Below, piece by piece: positions 1 through 11,705 of a stretch of 64,000 bases of DNA. A program made the translations under genes and the position numbers. A model generated the notes under the pieces. It had not been told where the DNA came from. It was given only the letters and a program-made list of their open reading frames with translations, and made no database searches. Where the stretch lies: NCBI GenBank assembly GCA_032622095.1, contig CP136069.1, positions 44,864,194-44,928,193 of the forward strand, given 5' to 3'. Positions within the stretch are counted from its first letter, which is position 1. The number at the start of each line of letters is the position of its first letter. Source of the stretch: Siphonodentalium dalli. Its lineage: Eukaryota; Mollusca; Scaphopoda; Gadilida; Siphonodentaliidae.

Positions 1-136
1 GAAAGGTATATATTATACCAGAAAATACATCAAAATTAATTGATGGAGGCGTTTCTGGACTGGCATCTTCGAATCATATTTATTATTTTACATCCCAGAA
101 GCCCTGTGGTAACTATATAAAACTTGTTAAGAAGAG

Positions 137-1351
137 ATGCACAATCTTTTAACCAATTTAGTTTAATATTTATGCTTCTGTCCCTATTGGATAGGAATAT
201 ATGCGAAACAAAATATTTTTCAAATACAATCAACTTTGGAGCGATTTTGCTGCAGTTTTTTAAGCCTCACATTCATCTTTAGCCTTGTTTTGTTGTATCT
301 CATCTGTCTGTATTCAACAAGTCATTGATTGTGTTCGATTTCCAAAACTGTTTGGGGGGAAAAATATTACACACCAGTCATTCCAAGTAACAACGCTTCA
401 CAAAATCATGCATAGTTCAAGGGTTTCATAAATACATAATTTATTTCTCTTCTAATGTTAAGGTTTAGATTTGATGTGTTTATTGCACTTCGGCACTGAA
501 ATTATATAGAGAACTGACGGGATGGTATATATTGCACAAGTCTGTTTCAACAAGTATTGTCCTTTGTTCACGAAAAAAATAACGGTTTCTAATACTAACT
601 CGATTCTCATAAAAATACAGATTGTTTTTCAATATCAGCCTTTTTTTACCAATATCGAGTATTTTTGCAATTCCGTGATGTAACTGTAATTAAATATCAA
701 CCAACTTTGTTAATGATAATAACTGTAAAAAAATCATGATTTGATATCAGTTGTCAATTAAAAATATGCAGAGCCAATTGTGAATGAACTCTTCCATGAC
801 TGGAGCTTCCTGAAATTTTGCGGAAACCCTGTTCCAATGCATTATCTTAAATATGCCTCGCATATATAAGAGAATACATTGGCCTAACAATATTTATCTT
901 GACATTGTAAGCCAGTGTATGCTATTAGATATATGAGGCTCCCCATGGGAGACTTGCATATATAAGAGAATGCACTGGCAGCCTGGCATAGGGTCTTCCA
1001 TGCAACAGCAACGCAGCTCCCATTATGAAAGGGTTAATAGATTCGAACATTCCAGCAAGTCTATGCCATGCCTTGAGGTTCTCTTGTTTCATCGATAAAA
1101 AACAAATACTTGCTTCAATGAAAAAGGGTTCGTACAGATTTGAGACATCCTTGAATTTCGACCCTTCTCGAAAAGTGCATGATTTTAGTCCAAGATCCGA
1201 AAAATTTGAATTCAGAAGGAAGGATATATAGAACATATTTTTTGCAATAATTCCTTCCAGCAAAACATAGAATTGTGTTGTTATAAACACAATAAGCAAT
1301 GGACTATATATAGGATTGTGTTGTTATAAACAATGAGCTAAATATAGTATT
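137..1351. repeat. Long inverted repeat, arm A (1.2 kb)
   Basis: This block is repeated in reverse complement at 18138-19452. Shared landmarks in order are the run around TTTATGCTTCTGTCCCTATT, the stretch before AAGTCATTGATTGTGTTCGA, the CACTTCGGCACTGAAATTAT segment and the TTCCTTCCAGCAAAACATAG segment. Similarity stops abruptly near 1351 (after AAATATAGTAT) and fades near 137. The copies differ by many substitutions and small indels, and arm B carries an extra hAT-like MITE. Apparent reading frames inside are broken in the other copy, so no gene is called. It could be a non-autonomous transposon or a duplicated segment. Confidence 0.8.
785..1037. mobile_element. TTAA-flanked piggyBac-like MITE (copy in arm A)
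   Basis: The right end reads GAAAGGG-TTAA and the left end is a mutated counterpart (GAACTCTTCCATGACTGGAG). Inside are two foldback hairpins built on the arm ATATAAGAGAATGCACTGGC. The TTAA border next to a CCCTTT/AAAGGG terminus is the piggyBac-type signature; the transposase family is inferred. The homologous copy is at 18397-18627. Confidence 0.65.
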
Positions 1352-2057
1352 ACTAGTTGGAATCTTAGAAATTCTAAATTTGAAAAAATATTTGCATTTT
1401 TTATGTCTCGGGCAATTAAAAATTCTATCAGACCAATTGATTTTAAATGTTTTCAAGAGCAATTCATCCTCATTTTATTGTAAATAATGTACATATTGTA
1501 AATTATTTTCTCCTAACTGTATTTATAAGGTGATGAGAATAAAGAAGTAGCTGTTCTGTCAAAAATGTGTACGAACCTATTTCATATAACCCTGCAACTT
1601 CTATTGTAATTCATCCGTAAGTTTCCTCTCCAATATTTGTTTGTTTTCCTTATTTTTCTTCCTTTATTTCTTTTTTTTTGCTCTTTATTATTCCCTTTAC
1701 TGTCAGACTTATCATTATTCACTAATAACTTGTATAGTTTTGCCTATTTTCACATTGAAATTGAATTATGTTTTTGTAGGCCTGTGCATTTCACATTGAA
1801 ACAGAATTAAATTTTTGTAGCTTGTGCATTTAACTTTTTGAGTTATGTTGAATTATGTCCTTTTTCATGTCAGTTTAGCAGTAAATCATTGTTGTAAATA
1901 AAGTTTGATAAATATGTCCTTTTCAATGAGATCATAATTTTGGTTATATTAACCTCGTCTGTTGACACTTACAGTTTGAGATCCACTCTGGATTACATCA
2001 ATCAATTTTCTGTATTTGTTGAGAGATCTGGCACATACTGAGTTTTAAGATGGCGCT
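1352..2057. other. No gene seen
   Basis: AT-rich sequence with T-rich runs (about 1620-1690) and a short near-repeat (TTTTTGTAG before GTGCATTT, near 1770 and 1815). No open frame with splice signals and no transposon ends were recognised. Confidence 0.6.
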
Positions 2058-2147
2058 GAGGCAACAAGCCATATTTCCGACTAAATCCTGAAAAATTACC
2101 CATAATTCTTCTATGGTTAAGGAGTCGATTATTTAGGGCATTACTGT
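2058..2147 (-). mobile_element. Solo right arm of TA-flanked mariner-like MITE
   Basis: It matches the inverted arm of the element at 11372-11703, running from the CAACAAGCCATATTTCCGAC region to the terminus GGGCATTACTG. The other arm is missing, so this is a truncated copy. Confidence 0.7.
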
Positions 2148-2762
2148 GGCTTTGTTTCTTATGGAAAATTAACTTTTTGAAAAATCGCCTTTACTACCAA
2201 TGCTTAAATCAACCTATCTCTGTACAACCTTAATAAATTATTACAGCTATTTTAAATTATGCTGTTAAATATGGATATTGCTATTTAAGAAATTTGATGA
2301 ATGATCTTTTGTAAGATATTTTACAAAATGACCCTACAGAACTGTGGTTGATGTTTTCCAGAATATAAGAATTTGTTAGTCTTTCATTGATGTTAAAATT
2401 AAAAGAAGCAATTGTTTTCAATGAACTGTTTGAATTTTTATTGTTTTTTTTTTTTTGGCATTATTTTGTTTGGGACACATTTGTTTGATGATGACCCTCT
2501 CTTGATTTGGGTCCTCCAATGATAATTAATGCATCATTGGGAATCAGAAACCGTCCCTTCAGCAAAATTAGTCAGCATGTTGTCATGTTTTAAACACGTG
2601 AGAATAAAATTATCTGAATGCTAGTTATTGTATCATTGTCACTCCCTCATGGAAGAAAAAGAGACATGAAGAAGATACCTTGTCAAAATAAAGGACAGGG
2701 GTGTCAATTAAGTGACAATGCTTTCAAGACTGTGCCTGTTTCGATGAATCAAACTGAGAGGA
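2148..2762. other. No gene seen
   Basis: AT-rich DNA with a T homopolymer near 2441-2456. Nothing recognisable on either strand. Confidence 0.55.
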
Positions 2763-2890
2763 GTGCACTAAATTTGATTCGAGCCAAGCTTTAACAAGGC
2801 TCAAATTGAATTTAGTGCACGAGGTTAATAAATTTTGTATAAATGCGACAAATTTGAGATCCAATTTATCACATAATCACATTTTAGCAA
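2763..2890. repeat. Dispersed hairpin repeat, copy 1
   Basis: A palindrome with arms GTGCACTAAATTTGATTCGA and its near complement around a TTTAACAA loop is followed by a conserved flank (CAAATTTGAGATCC, then TTTATCACATAATCA). The same hairpin and flank recur at 15112-15245. Confidence 0.7.
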
Positions 2891-3488
2891 CAAAAAAGAG
2901 AACTATCTTGAAACGGCTGGGGTTAAAATAACTTAATATTGATGTCCTTATCATAACCAAAAAGGAAGTAAAGACACCTTCAAGAAAAAATATAGATCCA
3001 TTTTAAATGTGTCTTTTCATGTTGACAAAAATGTTCAACCACCTTTATCACCCATGTTTATCTCGGTCAACACTAAATAACTCAACAGAAATTGAATATT
3101 ATAAATATACCCCCACTCTTGAAGAATAATCACACACCCTCTGAAGTCGCTACTTCATAAAAACCACACACTCGGTTGTTGCGAACTGGGCGCACTTTCA
3201 ACTCCAGTTTTTCCAGAAAAACTTTTAAAAAAAACTTTCCAATAAATTGTGCAAAAAAGCAACAATAACAACAAAATTAAATTAGCAAATTATAATGTTT
3301 TACTTTAACTTAAAGCGCTTTATTATAGCTTGGCCCTTATAACACCGGTTTGTTTATGTTTGTGCGTGAACACATATTCGCGTTTTGGGCTTATTTGCAT
3401 TGCGATATGAATGAACTCTGTTGATGCTGGCAAAAATCATAGACATATTTCAAGAAATGTCCAGTTTTATTTGCAATGATGCTAGTGA
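2891..3488. other. No gene seen
   Basis: Moderately AT-rich unique sequence. Nothing recognised apart from the start of a weak open frame that runs into the next feature. Confidence 0.5.
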
Positions 3489-3928
3489 CACAGTGGATCA
3501 ACGGACACGAACCAAAACCGGAAGTCGTAGATTTCGAGGTGGAGAAATATGTCGACAAATATTTGTTGACATTTTTTGGGAAAATAAACGCTTGGATACC
3601 ATATCTGACCAACTGAAGGTGAGTGAATATTTCTTCGCTAATGTTTGGACACCGACGATCAATTTAAGTCAGTTGTCATTGTTCGATCGCGGAAAAAATG
3701 TCATTTAATCATCGCCGCGAGACGATTTCTTCCCCAAAATATCCCAGAAAATCATACTTTTCACATTCATCGCAGACAGCTGTCGCAACAACCTATTTAC
3801 CAGTCGAAAGGCCTGTTTTCCCCCCACAAATGCATATTTTGAGTATTTTCACGGACTGTCTCAAAATTCCAAATTTCATCTTTTGATGCAGGTACCCACC
3901 TCGAAAATACTGTCCGGTTAGTCCTGTA
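3489..3928 (+). repeat. Inverted duplicate with conserved frame and splice donor, copy 1
   Basis: About 440 bp is repeated in reverse complement at 6829-7273. Both copies keep an open frame containing RTRTKTGSRRFRGGEI and FWENK-LDTISDQLK, directly followed by a consensus donor (CTGAAG|GTGAGT, about 3617 here). Similarity runs from CACAGTGGATCAAC to AAAATACTGTCCGGTTAG. I do not recognise the peptide. Conservation of both frame and donor suggests an exon carried by a duplicated segment or transposon, but each copy has indels and no partner exon was found. Confidence 0.6.
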
Positions 3929-4576
3929 CACCCCGGAATTTAGTTGCAATCCACCAGACCCGGCGGACAGTTTTTGTTGTTCAATCAAGAGTCGAAATGG
4001 ATTAGTTGGTTGGCTGCCTTTCGTTAACAGTGGCACGTTTTTGGGCAACTGCTTTTCTGTTGCAACTATAGTATACTGATCAAGTTTAGTTACCGAGTAC
4101 AGTTTGCAATTTGTTCTCATATATTCGTTCAGATCGTGTAAGGTCATTAACCAAAGAATCATTTATGGAAATATTGTTAGAACAAGAATATTACAATGCC
4201 CTCCATGACCAAGGCCGTAGCAACAGGATTGTTTTGATGGTGGGAGGTGTAGATGTATTTTCCAATAGTTTGATATTTCAGCCAGTATATAGCGTGAAAT
4301 TTGATACTTAAAAAACAATTAAAATTCGATTAATTTCAGAAAAAACAAATCGGGACCCATGGCTGTTCTTTTTCATTATGGCCACTTTCGGGACCCACCA
4401 CCCGAGTTTTGATTACGATTGTATAAAGGTTTAACTACATTTTTCGGGTATATATACACCCCTTTATTTTTATGTTTTAAACTACAGGCACCCACCCATA
4501 TTTCGGAGAATTTTCGCTAATATTACAAATTATAGCATAGCCATCAAATATGCAGATGTTTATTTCCATTTCTATG
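3929..4576. other. No gene seen
   Basis: Unique sequence of mixed composition between two repeats. No supported exon. Confidence 0.5.
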
Positions 4577-5436
4577 AGAGGCCAAATTCACATTTCATAA
4601 TTAATTGCAGTTAAGCAATAGCACTTAAGCATAATTATTTGCGATTAAGCGCAATTCATGGTTATACTGTATGTAACTATGTACCCCTGGTGAATAAATA
4701 GGTGTATCTATAACTAAACCTGAACTCATATTGACATATCACCTCCTTGTTTTCATTGCTTTGGATAGTTGGGATTGTGAACTAGCCTAAATTCTTTATC
4801 AAAATGGGTGACTCGCGACAGTATTACCTTCTGTTTTAGTCGAGTCGAGGAACCAACCCATCAAAGCTCAAGTGTGATCAGATATCGATTATTGAAGTTT
4901 GTTATTTCAATTGATTGCTGCCCAGAAACACGCCGTGAAAAGGGTGGTTTCGGTCAAAATTGCGGATGAAGATGGATAACTCTAAAACAAGTGGTAATAC
5001 GGTAAAATTTCGTGATACTTTAATTATACGGCCATATCTTGTTGAACAAAATGTTTATAAATCACACGTTTTTGGGAAATTTGATACCATAGTTGACAGT
5101 GGTCAGCATTATTTTTTGCAGTTAATCGATTCTGATAACTAAAGCTTATTTTGAAGAAATGTTGTTGTTGTTGTATCTTTATAATATGGGTCTTTCTGAT
5201 CGGATTGAGGACCTTTAGTTTAAATTTGCCAAATGCAGATACACCCGGTCATGCTAATAGTTAGGTTTTATGGGTAGTTACACTTACTCTCAAGCAACTC
5301 ATAGCGCTTAATCGCAATTAATTGCAGTTAAGCGCAATTCATTTCAATTATGCGCAAATGTCATATGTGTGCTTCAGCGCGATATGTGGTGTATGCGCTT
5401 AGCGCAATCATTTATTAAATGTGAATTTGACCTCCC
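4577..5436. mobile_element. Foldback element with nested TTAA-type MITE
   Basis: The ends are inverted: GAGGCCAAATTCACATTT at left and AAATGTGAATTTGACCTCC at right. Subterminal copies of TTAAGCGCAATT occur inside both ends (4610-4660 and 5305-5350). The centre (4838-5218) is a copy of another element family, so this is an insertion within an insertion. No transposase is seen and the superfamily is unknown. Confidence 0.6.
4838..5218. mobile_element. Diverged copy of AGGTACTC-ended MITE
   Basis: It shares CGAGTCGAGGAACCAACCCA, ATGGATAACTCTAAAA, the GTTGTTGTTG tract and the terminus CGGATTGAGGACCTTTAG with the better copies at 12521-13002 and 23364-23840. Confidence 0.65.
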
Positions 5437-6828
5437 ATACAGTTAATTTTTTGTCTATATATATGAACGAGTAGGATCTGTCTGCATGTCTTCTGTCCGC
5501 TTAAATTTGAATATATACGCGACCATTTGCGTTAAAAACTTCCCAACCAAATTATCCAGTGTGTGAATCAATGTGGAAACAATTAATTATGGCGCGATTT
5601 TAATACAACAGGACAAAAATCACGTGCCTATATATTTACAAAAGTAACTTGCATCTGGTTCCACATTCAGTTGTACGCTATAGATTGTAATTTTACCCGC
5701 TATATACATGTAGGAAACACAACACTTCTACATTAATGGACAGCCAAGGTGGGATTAAGAATACAACAACTCGAAAGAACACTGGAGTTTTCCAGATGAC
5801 GTTTCTATTCTCTATATCAACCGAGAGTACCAATATTTCGTATAGTATTGTATAGTATAGTATTGTATAGTATTTTATTATAAATAATTTTTATATTTTT
5901 TATTTTCAATAATTTTATTTTCAAACATTCATTCGGGTGTTGTAAAATCCCATCGTCGATTGCCTCAGCGAAGCCGCAAGCCTTTGCCTCACAGTGGTTA
6001 CATATAATTATGAAGGCAGGCATGCGATCCTCTCGTCAATAGCACCTGGAATTATAAAATAATATCGCTTAGTGGACTAATATTAGTAACAGATATAGCT
6101 GTACACCCCTCCGACTGTATGTTTTAGTCCCCTCCTCATTGTTGTTTTAACCATTGCTGAATATTGAAAACAATAATTTTCTAAGTCGAAAAATGTCATA
6201 TAACTCCACGCAAAAAGGTCTGACATATTTCATAATCATATATGTTCGCATGTTCCCATGGTTCTAAATATATATATGCCAAGCCAAAAAAAACAAATGA
6301 CCACAAAACTTAGGAATAAAAACTCGGAAAATTGCATCCACGAAAGGACGAACAAGCTGCTTCCTGTATAACCCCACAAGTTGTGGGCCACAACTCGTTG
6401 CGAGTGTATAATCAAATATAAAGGGTAAAAATTGGCACACCGCTGCATTTTTCTGAAAAAAGTTGGATGTAAATCTTTTTTTTATGTCGGCCTTCCGAGA
6501 GTGGTATGATGACAAGTCAGAGTTAACAATATGACATACATCAAACGTTATATGTTTACCAAACATGTACTTCGTAGTTGGATTTCAGTTACAGGTTACA
6601 GTTCAGTTATATATATAAGTCACCGCCTGGATGTTATGTTGTACCAGGAGATATATACAACATTATGAACACCCAGAACCATTGTGGCCACGCAAAAAGT
6701 CAAATGAAACGCCCATCATCTGCAGCAAAATTGCTTTTTCGACCAGAAATTGAAGATGGCAGACCTCAGCAAAATCACGACTAAGCGGACAGATTTTTTA
6801 CAACTAATGATTAAATTTTTCGGGACTA
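5437..6828. other. No gene seen; short TATAGTATTG microsatellite
   Basis: Mostly unique AT-rich DNA. A TATAGTATTG-type microsatellite lies at about 5838-5870. Open frames near 6236-6566 overlap on one strand, lack splice context and look random. Confidence 0.5.
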
Positions 6829-7273
6829 ACCGGACAGTATTTTCGAGGTGGGTACCTACATCAAAAGATGAAATTTGGAATTTTGAGACAGTCCGTGAAA
6901 ATACTCAAAATATGCATTTGTTGGGGGGAAAACAGGCCTTTCGATCGGTGTATAGGTTGTTGCGACAGCTGTCTGCGATGAATGTGAAACGTATGATTTT
7001 CTGGGATATTTTGGGGAAGAAATCGTCTCGCGGCAATGATTAAATGACATTTTTTCCACGATCGAACAATGACAACTGACTTAAATTGATCGTCGGTGTC
7101 CGAACATTAGCGAAGAAATATTCACTCACCTTCAGTTGGTCAGATATGGTATCCAAGTGTTTATTTTCCCAAAAAAAAACGTCAAAAAATGTCAACAAAT
7201 ATTTTTCGACAGATATTTCTCCACCTCGAAATCTACGACTTCCGGTTTTGGTTCGTGTCTGTTGATCCACTGT
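6829..7273 (-). repeat. Inverted duplicate with conserved frame and splice donor, copy 2
   Basis: Reverse complement of 3489-3928. The minus-strand frame holds the same RTRTKTGSRRFRGGEI motif and the same CTGAAG|GTGAGT donor, with a small in-frame length difference in the middle. The right edge ends at the GTTGATCCACTGTG junction, next to a separate hairpin. Confidence 0.6.
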
Positions 7274-7289
7274 GAGTGAATATACTATA

Positions 7290-7378
7290 GGTTATGACCG
7301 GCAGCATAATTAAACAAAGTGTGTGAATACCGAAGGCATTCACACACACTTTGTTTAATTACTCTGCCGGTCATAACC
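7290..7378. repeat. Near-perfect 42-bp-arm palindrome
   Basis: GGTTATGACCGGCAG... runs into AAACAAAGTGTGTGAAT, then the complement returns to CTGCCGGTCATAACC after a loop of about 5 bases. Only a few mismatches separate the arms. It is MITE-like, but no second copy was seen. Confidence 0.8.
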
Positions 7379-7424
7379 CAATGGATCTGCCAATCATTTC
7401 TTAATTTCCGTTTTGGTGTTAATG

Positions 7425-8510
7425 GGTTATTCATCTTTGTTTATCTGGAAATGTCTTTTTTTTCCGTCCGAGCAGATATCTCCACCACTGTTTGACGAAC
7501 CTCAATTAAATTTGGTATGGATATTCACTACTTTGAGGGCAATTAATTGAGTGTTCAATCGTTTTTTTGAGTGTTCAATCATTTTTTCTTGTTTTCCGTT
7601 CTAAAGTTATTCATCTTTGTAGATTTGGAAGTGTTGGATTGTTTTTTTATCCGTATCTCCATCACCGGTTGACGGATATCAATGAAATTAGGTATGGACA
7701 TTCACTATTATGATCGCAATCAATTGAGTATTCAATAGTTTTGTTAATGTTTTCAATTTCCATTCTACAGTTATATATCTTTCTTTATATGAAAATGTTG
7801 GGGTTTTTTTCCTGTCCAAGCAGATATCTCACCCATGCTTGGTTGGTTTGAATTTGTCACCGTGGGGGTATGCCGGTGCAACCTCTTGTTATTACATCCC
7901 CTTTTAAAACAAAAAAGGGGGGGGTATATTGTTTTGCACCCGTCCGTCCGATGTCTGTTCATCTCATAACTTGGAACAGTAGTGCTCGGAGCTCAATGAA
8001 ATTAGGTATGGATGTTCACTACTATGAGGACATTGAATAGAGGTTTCTATCGTTTTGTACGGGTGTTCCATTCTAAAGTTATTCATCTTTGTTTATCTAG
8101 AAATGTTGGCTTTTTGGTCCATCTGGTGTCTGTTCATGTCGTAACTTCAACAGTTGTGCTGGGATCTCAATGAAATTTGGTATGGATGTTCACCACTATG
8201 ACGACATTCAAGAGGGTTCCATTGTTTTGTTTCGGCTTTTCCATTCTAGAGTTATTTGTCTTTGTTTATCTGGAAATGTTGGCATTTTGGTCCATCCGAT
8301 ATCTGTTCAGGTCATAACTTGAACAGTAGTTCTCGTATCTCAATGAAATTTGGTATGGATGTTCACCCCTGTTTTGTTTTGGTTTTTCGTTCTATGGTTA
8401 TTCATCTTTGTTTATATGAAAATGCTGATTCTTGGGTCCATGAGTCATAAGTTATAGATATGCCCACACTAGTTGGTATGCCACAAGGGGGTATGCACCG
8501 GACGACAGTC
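7425..8510. repeat. Degenerate tandem family, unit about 150-180 bp
   Basis: Units share GTTATTCATCTTTGTTTAT, TGGAAATGTTGG, a GTCCGTCCG-type segment and AATGAAATTTGGTATGGATG. Anchors fall near 7426, 7606, 7771, 8079, 8250 and 8398. One unit is interrupted by a C/A-rich tract near 7890-7925. Non-coding; the array resembles dispersed mollusc repeat families. Confidence 0.75.
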
Positions 8511-9449
8511 CATCTCTTGTATTCTAATTGACTTAATACTATAAGTTCCGGTATTGCCATCGATATCACTGCACATGCCGATAACACGAGTGTCGTATTA
8601 AAATATATGAGGCTAATTATGTGATAAAAATATATACTGAAAGCACAGTGGCCACTGAAATAATGTCGCATTCAACTATTGTACCATTTCACAGACCACA
8701 ATGTCTAAACTACACACAATTGTTCATATTTACACCTTTTCGACGAATATATATTGTCGATAAACAAACAGCAATGATTCTGCTAACACAAGTCACGTAT
8801 GACCAGGGTCCTCGCTGGAGTGAAATTTATGTTTGCCAAATGATTTTTGCCAAGATGCTATCCCTGATTTTTTTCTGCAAACTTGAGTCTTATGTTTCGA
8901 CACTCGTGATTTGAACGACTTGATATCGATAGGAAAGCAGTTAGTTAATAATTATACTCGCACATCTATTGTGGTTATCGCAAAACAATAACATGATACG
9001 GGTTGCTTCATCATGCGGGCACTTCAAAAGAGGATTAGCTAGGTCAACACCACCACCACACTAAATATGGGTAATCCTTCCACCCATCGATACTAATGCT
9101 ATCAGATTAACTGAATCTTAATAGGTGTCAACTATTCCTAAACCATATAAATCACCAATAATATAATTATATGGTAAGAGTTTTTTGAAATGAATGGTAT
9201 TGATTGACCAATATTTTTCCAACTTTCTTGAGGAATTAAAAAGTGACTCGCCAAATGTGAATTATTTCTGCCATTGCAAATCTGGCAAGTGGCAGCGCGA
9301 ATCCTGCATATGACACAACTTATATATAATAATGATGTTGCATATAATAATGATGTTGCATGTTGCCAATTTGATGTAAAATTAATGAAAATATTAACTA
9401 TTTTCAACAAGATTATTATTTTATTCCCATTCACTCAATATACATCGCT
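8511..9449. other. No gene seen; small ATAATAATGATGTTGC duplication
   Basis: Unique sequence. A 19-bp direct repeat (ATAATAATGATGTTGCAT) lies at about 9326-9363. An open frame at 8621-8914 has no splice context. Confidence 0.5.
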
Positions 9450-9698
9450 TTAACCCTTTCTATACTAAATGGATGATTCATCTAGAAAAGTAAATATTGG
9501 AATGGTCTATTATTCATTTGGAGGGATGTTCAGAAAATCTGAGCAGGCGACAGTATGACAAAAGATTAAGTAAGTGCAGAAGGATTCATATGCATTGGCG
9601 GGAAATATTCGGATAATAAGTTCAACAACTGACGTTATTATCTGAAAATTTCCTAAGGGAACTACTTGTCAATGAGTATTTAGTATAGAAAGGGTTAA
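9450..9698. mobile_element. piggyBac-like MITE, complete (249 bp)
   Basis: Perfect ends: TTAACCCTTTCTATACTAAA at left, and TTTAGTATAGAAAGGGTTAA at right. TTAA borders both sides. Interior motifs (GGAATGGTCTATTATTCATTTGG; TTATCTGAAAATTTCC) recur in copies at 13603, 43471 and 57460. Non-autonomous. Confidence 0.85.
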
Positions 9699-10785
9699 AC
9701 AGAGCTTTCGATCCAAAGCCTTCTTCATGGTAATTACTTGTGCCAGTCTATGCTGGACGCAAGTAATGTTTTCGGTCCGGATCTCTGTTTATTTGTCTGT
9801 TTATTTGTCTGTTTATCTATCCTTCCACGAATATGTTACATCATACCGGAAGTACATAGGCCTACTGTAAAGAATGCACATTTGCTAATATGAAATGGTT
9901 GCATCAATTGTAATTTAAATCCACATATATACTTAATTTGCATTGTTATCTGGTTTTATTTTGGTAATAAATCGTTCATAAATGAAAAATATTTAATGAT
10001 TTCTTTCTGGAAACCGATAAGGACGCCATGATGTCACAAGCTACATGGGCGCGCAAAACACCAGACATGATTGCGTCGATGTCCAGACAGCTGAGACTCG
10101 TATTACACGGGCAGGCTAAACCATTCTGTCTGCCAACAACTTGGTGTTTTATTATTATAAATATATATATACTGCATGAAAAATAAAAGTGGGCAATAGT
10201 ACTGCCCATTAGAAGCCTATTTTATGTAACTTGAAACTCGGGGGAAATGGGTTGAGATCATGTCTAAAAGATGCGTGCGGAATCGTTTTTTTTTTCGCAG
10301 AGACTGAGGTGCGAACATATTTCTGGAAACTTTCTTTGAAGTTCAAAACATTTTCGAAAGATCCTGGTGCATATAAATCATGTCCGGCCAAACAGTCGAG
10401 CGCGTGGTTCAATTGAGAAACAATTGCACTGAAAAATGTGAATGTTGAAACATATGGATTATTAAATGCCTTATTAATTAACTGGGAAAACAAGCTTTCT
10501 CCTCAACGCAAGACATTTTGATGATATGTTCCCGAAGACTATAGATCAGTCACTAAGGGCATGTTCACATTGACACACTTTTAATCAAAGACTAGCCAAT
10601 GGTCGCGTGTCTTTTATTTATTTGTGTCGGTATTTGTAATTTACTTTGATGGTTTTTGCCGCTGAAGTGCAATGGCATACACACTTGATATCACTCTAGT
10701 CAAACTAGTAATTTAACCCAATTGATATATATATATATATTAGCATCATCGGCAACCTATCGTCTTCACAGAGACCAGCCTAGAG
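9699..10785. other. No supported gene; minus-strand open frame noted
   Basis: TGTTTATTTGTC is repeated at about 9785-9820. A minus-strand frame at 10209-10493 has a possible acceptor (CATTTTTCAG) but matches nothing I know. An AT dinucleotide run is near 10725-10740. Confidence 0.5.
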
Positions 10786-11045
10786 GGCGACTTGGGAGAC
10801 ATCTCCTCCCTAAAATGTGCCACTTCTCCCTATTTTTGTTCTTGTTTAGAGTATATTTATTGATTATCATGGTGTTCTTATTCACTATAATAGTTTTATA
10901 AATAGCCTCTTGTATTGTGTAATACTGGTGATTTTGGGGTGTAATTTGAATTCAGCCATTGTCACTTCTCCCTGACGACAGTTCACTTCTCCATAATAAC
11001 CAAACAGGGAGAAGTGACTTCTCCCAAGTTTAAACTTCTAGGCTG
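10786..11045. repeat. Dispersed repeat ended by GGAGAAGTGACTTCTCCC, copy 1
   Basis: It shares ATTATCATGGTGTTCTTATT, TTTATAAATAG, CAGCCATTGTCACTTCTCCC, AATAACCAAACAGGGAGAAG and CTAGGCTGG with 26565-26885. The palindromic GGGAGAAGTGACTTCTCCC core and short CACTTCTCCCT copies recur through the unit. Confidence 0.75.
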
Positions 11046-11371
11046 GTCATTGCGTCTTCACACCCTTCATATGAACGATGTCTATATTGTTCTATAAATA
11101 TGCCAAACAAGTCCTACGTATTAATAAGACTATCATTAGTGTAATAGATCAACTTGAGATATTCTGTCCGTATACACAAATATTTCAGCGATGGATGAAC
11201 TGAGATTTGATATCTAGATTTATTTTTATCGATCTCTCAAATGAGGGGCCAGCACCCGTGGTTCAAACTTTTGTTGGTAAGACACCACAAAACATGCCAA
11301 ATGTGTGATGGGCGCAAGTATAGGCAGATCCAGTGAGTGCATTCTAGTTTGATATGTTTTCATATGTGATA

Positions 11372-11703
11372 CAGTAATGCCCTAAGTAATCGACTCTTTA
11401 ACCACAGCAGAATTATGGGTAACTATTCAGGATTTAGTCGGAAATATGGCTTATTGCCATTCATCGGAAAGCTCTCGGGCATATGTGATACAGTAATGCC
11501 CTAAGTAATCGACTCATTGACCACAGCAGAATTATGGGTAACTTTTCAGGATTTAGTCGGAAATATGGCTTGTTGCCATTCATCGGAAAGCTCTCCCCGA
11601 GAGCTTTCCGATGAATGGCAATAAGCCATATTTCCGACTAAATCCTGAATAGTTACCCATAATTCTGCTGTGGTTAAAGAGTCGATTATTTAGGGCATTA
11701 CTG
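11372..11703. mobile_element. TA-flanked Tc1/mariner-like MITE with duplicated left arm
   Basis: Termini CAGTAATGCCCTAAGTAATC and its complement are flanked by TA on both sides. The left arm of about 105 bp occurs twice in tandem (from 11372 and from 11491, period 120), followed by one inverted arm (11597-11703). The arms contain GATTTAGTCGGAAATATGGC and CATCGGAAAGCTCTC. TA plus CAGT ends are typical of Tc1/mariner/pogo; the family is inferred. Confidence 0.8.
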
Positions 11704-11705
11704 TA

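Noticed and set aside
925-1299. 124-residue minus-strand frame
   Set aside because: It crosses a MITE and is disrupted in the homologous arm at 18138-19452.
10209-10493. Minus-strand frame with an acceptor-like CATTTTTCAG
   Set aside because: No recognised similarity, no donor and no phase-compatible partner exon.
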